34,810 nt of DNA from a virus: the IMG/VR virus record IMGVR_UViG_3300048837_002292, positions 1-34,810 of that record. The stretch is one strand, 5' to 3'. The position numbers and the translations under genes are program-made. Each line of letters starts with the position of its first letter. Positions within the stretch are counted from its first letter, which is position 1. Of this stretch, positions 31,815-34,810 are shown piece after piece. Below the pieces are notes generated by a model. That model saw only the letters and a program-made list of their open reading frames with translations. It did no database searches and was not told the origin of the DNA.

Positions 31815-32852
31815 TTAATCAACGAAAACTTTATAATAGTAAGTACCATCAGTACCAGCACCCTCTAATTCACAATTTACAACATATGTTCTACCCTTAT
31901 ATTCATAAGAACCTATTAATTTATAACGGAGATTATTACCATAATCATTCTTCACAAAATCAGAAGAGGTTACCTTGAAATTTAATCTACCTACTAATTT
32001 ATCTTTTATTTCATGTAGATAACCACCGTACTTAATAAAGCTTTCTATTTTGCTTTTCACAGCTATTCTATCGGCAGCTTCTACTGCATCTTGCTTATCT
32101 TTAGCTTTTGCAACTGCTAATGAAATATTATAAGCTTTTATAATCCTCGCATCTGTTACTTTTGTTTTATCAATATCTTTTCTGAGATCAACTGCATCTA
32201 ATGCAAGGGTTATCTGTTGAGCTAATTTTGATAACTCATCGTAGGTCTTTTTGAAATTACCACCAAAATACTTTGTGTCATTTTCAGTGCTGACTCCATT
32301 AATTTTAAAGTAATTAGCATCGGGAACAGAAACACTAACAATTCCACCTTTTGCAATACTTTGTGCTTTTTGAAGATTAAGTTCTTCTAATGCGGCATTT
32401 ACATCAGCAAGGGATTTTATAAGTTTACTGCCATATACCGTAGCAGCGTTTTGTGTTGGAGTATTATGTATAATATAATCATAAGATATATAACCACCTA
32501 TCAGTATACCTGCGACACCAATAGTGATTGCTGCATGTTTTGGATATTTTCTTATAAGACGAATGATACCAGTAATCAATGCAACAACAGACGATATAAG
32601 ACCAACATTCGCTGTTTCTCCGTTTGTGTTAGCTTTAGCATATGGACTAACTGGATTAGGATTTATAGTTTTGCAGTAGGGGCACTTACCTGCATTTTTA
32701 TAGTAAGATTTACCACAACTTGCACAAATTGTATTACTACCAGTTGGTTGTACAGGTGGAGTTACTTTAGCTACTTTGAAACCACAATGTGGACAGGCTT
32801 CTAAAGTATCAGACATTTCTTTTTGACATTCTTTACATTTAATCAAAGCCAT
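31815..32852 (-). CDS. Zinc-ribbon membrane protein, minus strand
   Basis: 345 residues on the opposite strand to neighbours. N-terminus has two zinc ribbons (CKEC...CPHC at about 6-23, CASC...CPYC at about 43-59). Two membrane spans follow near 84-100 and 107-128. The long C-terminal domain (about 140-345) is charged and ends YEYKGRTYVVNCELEG and GTYYYKVFVD. This zinc-ribbon-then-membrane layout is common in bacterial stress and envelope proteins. As an isolated minus-strand gene it fits a lysogenic-conversion or exclusion gene. The start has AAAGGGGGTAAATAT. No known name. Confidence 0.6.
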   Translation of the reverse strand: MALIKCKECQKEMSDTLEACPHCGFKVAKVTPPVQPTGSNTICASCGKSYYKNAGKCPYCKTINPNPVSPYAKANTNGETANVGLISSVVALITGIIRLIRKYPKHAAITIGVAGILIGGYISYDYIIHNTPTQNAATVYGSKLIKSLADVNAALEELNLQKAQSIAKGGIVSVSVPDANYFKINGVSTENDTKYFGGNFKKTYDELSKLAQQITLALDAVDLRKDIDKTKVTDARIIKAYNISLAVAKAKDKQDAVEAADRIAVKSKIESFIKYGGYLHEIKDKLVGRLNFKVTSSDFVKNDYGNNLRYKLIGSYEYKGRTYVVNCELEGAGTDGTYYYKVFVD

Positions 32853-32980
32853 ATATTTACCCCCTTTTAATTTGTATGTTTTATATCAATAATACACTAA
32901 GGTAAAGCACTATTTTTTAATAATGGAGTAAAAACTTTGTGCATTTTCCTTCTATTTCTCACATACTAATAGAGGTAGTT

Positions 32981-33184
32981 ATGGAATTAGTAGAATGTAT
33001 TACTTGCAGATATTACTTAGGTCATTCCGAAACAGTAGTCCGATGTAAGTATTTCCCGGATCAGATAATCGAAAGGGTACTTGTATTATATGAAATACCC
33101 GGAGAAAGCTGGATAATAGACTGCCCTTTTATTCCCACAATTTTATCAATAAAACATAAAAATGTTTGGACAAAACAAACATAA
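32981..33184 (+). CDS. Small cysteine-containing protein
   Basis: 67 residues from ATG 32981 after AGAGGTAGTT; the frame stays open back to GTG 32939 but that start lacks a ribosome site. Has CITCRYY near 6-12, RCKYFPD near 21-27 and DCPF near 46-49, which could bind one metal ion. It lies just before the recombinase and might be a directionality factor for it, as small genes beside serine integrases often are. That is inference from position only. Confidence 0.5.
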   Translation: MELVECITCRYYLGHSETVVRCKYFPDQIIERVLVLYEIPGESWIIDCPFIPTILSIKHKNVWTKQT

Positions 33185-33203
33185 AGTTATATTATATCCA
33201 AAC
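33164..33203 (+). promoter_or_regulatory. Recombinase promoter inside a dyad
   Basis: TTGGAC (33166-33171), 16 bases, TATATT (33188-33193; TATTAT at 33190 also possible). The whole promoter lies between GTTTGGA (33164-33170) and TCCAAAC (33197-33203), a perfect seven-base inverted repeat, so a regulator could shut off integrase expression here. Confidence 0.55.
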
Positions 33204-33217
33204 TAAAGGGGTATAAT

Positions 33218-34810
33218 ATGAATGTTGCAATATATTGCCGGGTAAGTACGGATCAACAGCTTAGAGATGAAGGCAGTCTTAAGAATCAGGAACAGGCCTG
33301 CCGGGCTTATGTTGATTATAAATACAAGGATAAGTCCCCGAAAGTTGAACTATATGTAGATGAAGCCATATCCGCTAAGAATATTACCGATCGCCCATCT
33401 ATGCAAAGGCTTATTAAAGATATACATAACGATAAAGTAAATGCAGTTATAATAAATAAGTTAGACCGGGCCTTCCGTAATGTAATAGATACACTTGATT
33501 TCGTAAAACTAACTTCTCATAAGAATATAATATTCCACTCTTTGAAAGAAGACATCGATACAAAATCTGCTTCCGGTAAGATGTTCCTTACTGTACTTGC
33601 TGCACTTGCTGAAATGGAAAGGGAACAAACCAGTGAGAGATTAAAGTTCTCAGTCCGGGAGAAGGCAAAGCGTGGTATTAGGAGTTCGGGGAATGTTCCT
33701 TATGGATACAGACTAAGACCCGGCGGTGTAATAGAAGATGTTCCGGCTGAACAGGAAGTAGTCCGAAAGATGTTTGAATTATACTTCGAGACTGGCAGTT
33801 TTTCTGTTGTCCGGGATCGTATTAATGCATTAGGGCACACACATACCGACCGCAGACAAGGCGGAGAAAGGGATGAAGGTAAATTTATAGCTCAAACTAT
33901 TAATAACCTGATCCGTAATAAATTTTATATCAATATATTAGAATGTAATAAAGCGAATGTTTATTTAGATCAAAGTACTCTCCCGGAAGATAAAAGATAT
34001 TATACTATGCCGGGATCGTGGAATCCATGTGTTGACGAAGAACTGTTCTACAAATGCCAGGCTATAGCAGATAAGAATAAAGAATCCAGGCATAACAGTA
34101 TTACCGTATCAGAGATAACACCTTTAATATTCAGCGGTTTAATCTTTTGTGATTGTGGTAAACAGATGGTAGGACATACATCCCGGCGGCCTAAGTCTGT
34201 AAAGAAATACGGAACTGGTGAGAAGTGGATGTACACTTATTATCGATGTAAGCCATGTAAACGACTTCTTAAATCAGCTAAACTTGAAGAAGTTATAGAT
34301 AAACTGGCGGACGATCTACTTGATAAGGATAATACTATCTTAAAAGATGCTTATAGGAATTATGAAGAAGAGATGCAAGCATATCATAAATATAACGAAG
34401 ACCAGTTAGTAAAGACGATTAAGAATCTGAATAAAGCGACTAAAGAAAAAGAGAAGATAATAAATGTTCTTACTAAAATAGATGATCCGGGAACTATAGA
34501 ACAGCTTAATACTAAGTTGAAAGAGTTATCAAAATTAATCACTGGATTCAATAACGGGATAGAGTACTTAAACAGTAGTAAAGAAAACAAGTTAGCAATA
34601 GATATATTCTCAGACTTCGTTAAAATGCGAGTAGCAGAAAAAAGCGACTTTAAAAATCTATCTGCTAAAGATAAGAAACAAGTAGTTAATGCCCTATTCT
34701 CCCGGATCACAGTTAAAGAAGACCGGGTAGAAGCGGAACTTAAGACATCAGATGTAATATCATTACAGTTTGGCCAGAAGAAAGCCCTGTCAGGACAGAT
34801 GGGAGGATGA
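33218..34810 (+). CDS. Large serine recombinase (integrase)
   Basis: 530-residue serine integrase that joins phage and host DNA at att sites. Catalytic domain about 1-150 with YCRVSTDQQ and nucleophile Ser10, INKLDRAFRN near 87-96, and the FLTVLAALAEMEREQTSERL helix near 125-145. Recombinase domain follows about 160-290 (VPYGYRLRPGGVIEDVPAEQ). A zinc ribbon (CDCGKQ near 311-316, CKPCKR near 344-349) and a coiled coil about 370-460 mark the C-terminus. Length and all parts look intact. The gene ends exactly at the last base of the window, so the flanking att site, usually next to int, is not visible. A ribosome site AAAGGGG precedes the ATG. Confidence 0.95.
   Translation: MNVAIYCRVSTDQQLRDEGSLKNQEQACRAYVDYKYKDKSPKVELYVDEAISAKNITDRPSMQRLIKDIHNDKVNAVIINKLDRAFRNVIDTLDFVKLTSHKNIIFHSLKEDIDTKSASGKMFLTVLAALAEMEREQTSERLKFSVREKAKRGIRSSGNVPYGYRLRPGGVIEDVPAEQEVVRKMFELYFETGSFSVVRDRINALGHTHTDRRQGGERDEGKFIAQTINNLIRNKFYINILECNKANVYLDQSTLPEDKRYYTMPGSWNPCVDEELFYKCQAIADKNKESRHNSITVSEITPLIFSGLIFCDCGKQMVGHTSRRPKSVKKYGTGEKWMYTYYRCKPCKRLLKSAKLEEVIDKLADDLLDKDNTILKDAYRNYEEEMQAYHKYNEDQLVKTIKNLNKATKEKEKIINVLTKIDDPGTIEQLNTKLKELSKLITGFNNGIEYLNSSKENKLAIDIFSDFVKMRVAEKSDFKNLSAKDKKQVVNALFSRITVKEDRVEAELKTSDVISLQFGQKKALSGQMGG

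Noticed and set aside
32939-32980. GTG start for the 81-codon version of the small cysteine protein
   Set aside because: No ribosome site there; ATG 32981 has AGAGGTAGTT at the right distance.
34760-34810. attP site at the recombinase end
   Set aside because: The window stops at the recombinase stop codon, so no flanking att sequence can be judged.

Overview
The window reads as one nearly continuous bacteriophage or prophage genome, AT-rich with recurrent CCGG/CCCGG runs. It opens at the ATG of a single-stranded DNA-binding protein gene and closes at the stop codon of a large serine recombinase. No bacterial housekeeping genes and no tRNA or rRNA genes are seen. The virion has a P22-like portal, an N4-gp56-type major capsid protein, a beta-propeller tail hub, tail fibres and long internal (ejection) proteins, with no tape measure or sheath; this suggests a short-tailed, podovirus-like temperate phage. 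A candidate unimolecular spanin (lipobox plus C-terminal membrane anchor) argues for a diderm host. The SSB resembles spirochaete (Treponema-type) SSBs, so a low-GC spirochaete host is my best guess, not a proven one.

Layout. 1-5000 (replication and regulation): frameshifted ssb, GIY-YIG nuclease, HTH protein, replication-initiator-like protein carrying two 27-bp iteron-like repeats, small membrane protein, metallophosphoesterase, winged-helix protein and a small sigma-70-family factor. 5107-25030 (late block, tightly packed): large terminase, portal, small-terminase-like protein, scaffold, capsid, head-completion proteins, a lysis cassette at 12019-13333, tail fibre genes, tail hub, then four ejection-type proteins ending in a 1374-residue one. 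25091-25891: a separately promoted gene with its own terminator. 25960-26770: a noncoding control region full of palindromes. 26772-27139: a 59-residue ribbon-helix-helix repressor on the minus strand and its operator-like region. 27139-31191: a rightward early/accessory operon led by a 681-residue protein joining an ArdC-type anti-restriction module to a DNA-polymerase sliding-clamp-like module, followed by small mobile-element genes and a protein with a cysteine every eighth residue. 31286-34810: a membrane protein behind a possible attenuator, a minus-strand zinc-ribbon membrane protein, a small cysteine-containing protein and the recombinase.

How it fits together (inference): the RHH repressor probably controls the divergent accessory operon, whose first large product may protect incoming DNA and act at the replication fork. 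The initiator with internal iterons starts replication. The small sigma factor just ahead of the terminase could switch on the packaging/structure/lysis block. The serine recombinase integrates the genome. The most noteworthy items are the ArdC/sliding-clamp fusion, the RHH operator array, the palindromic noncoding region, the iteron-bearing initiator, the cysteine-ladder protein and the frameshifted ssb.
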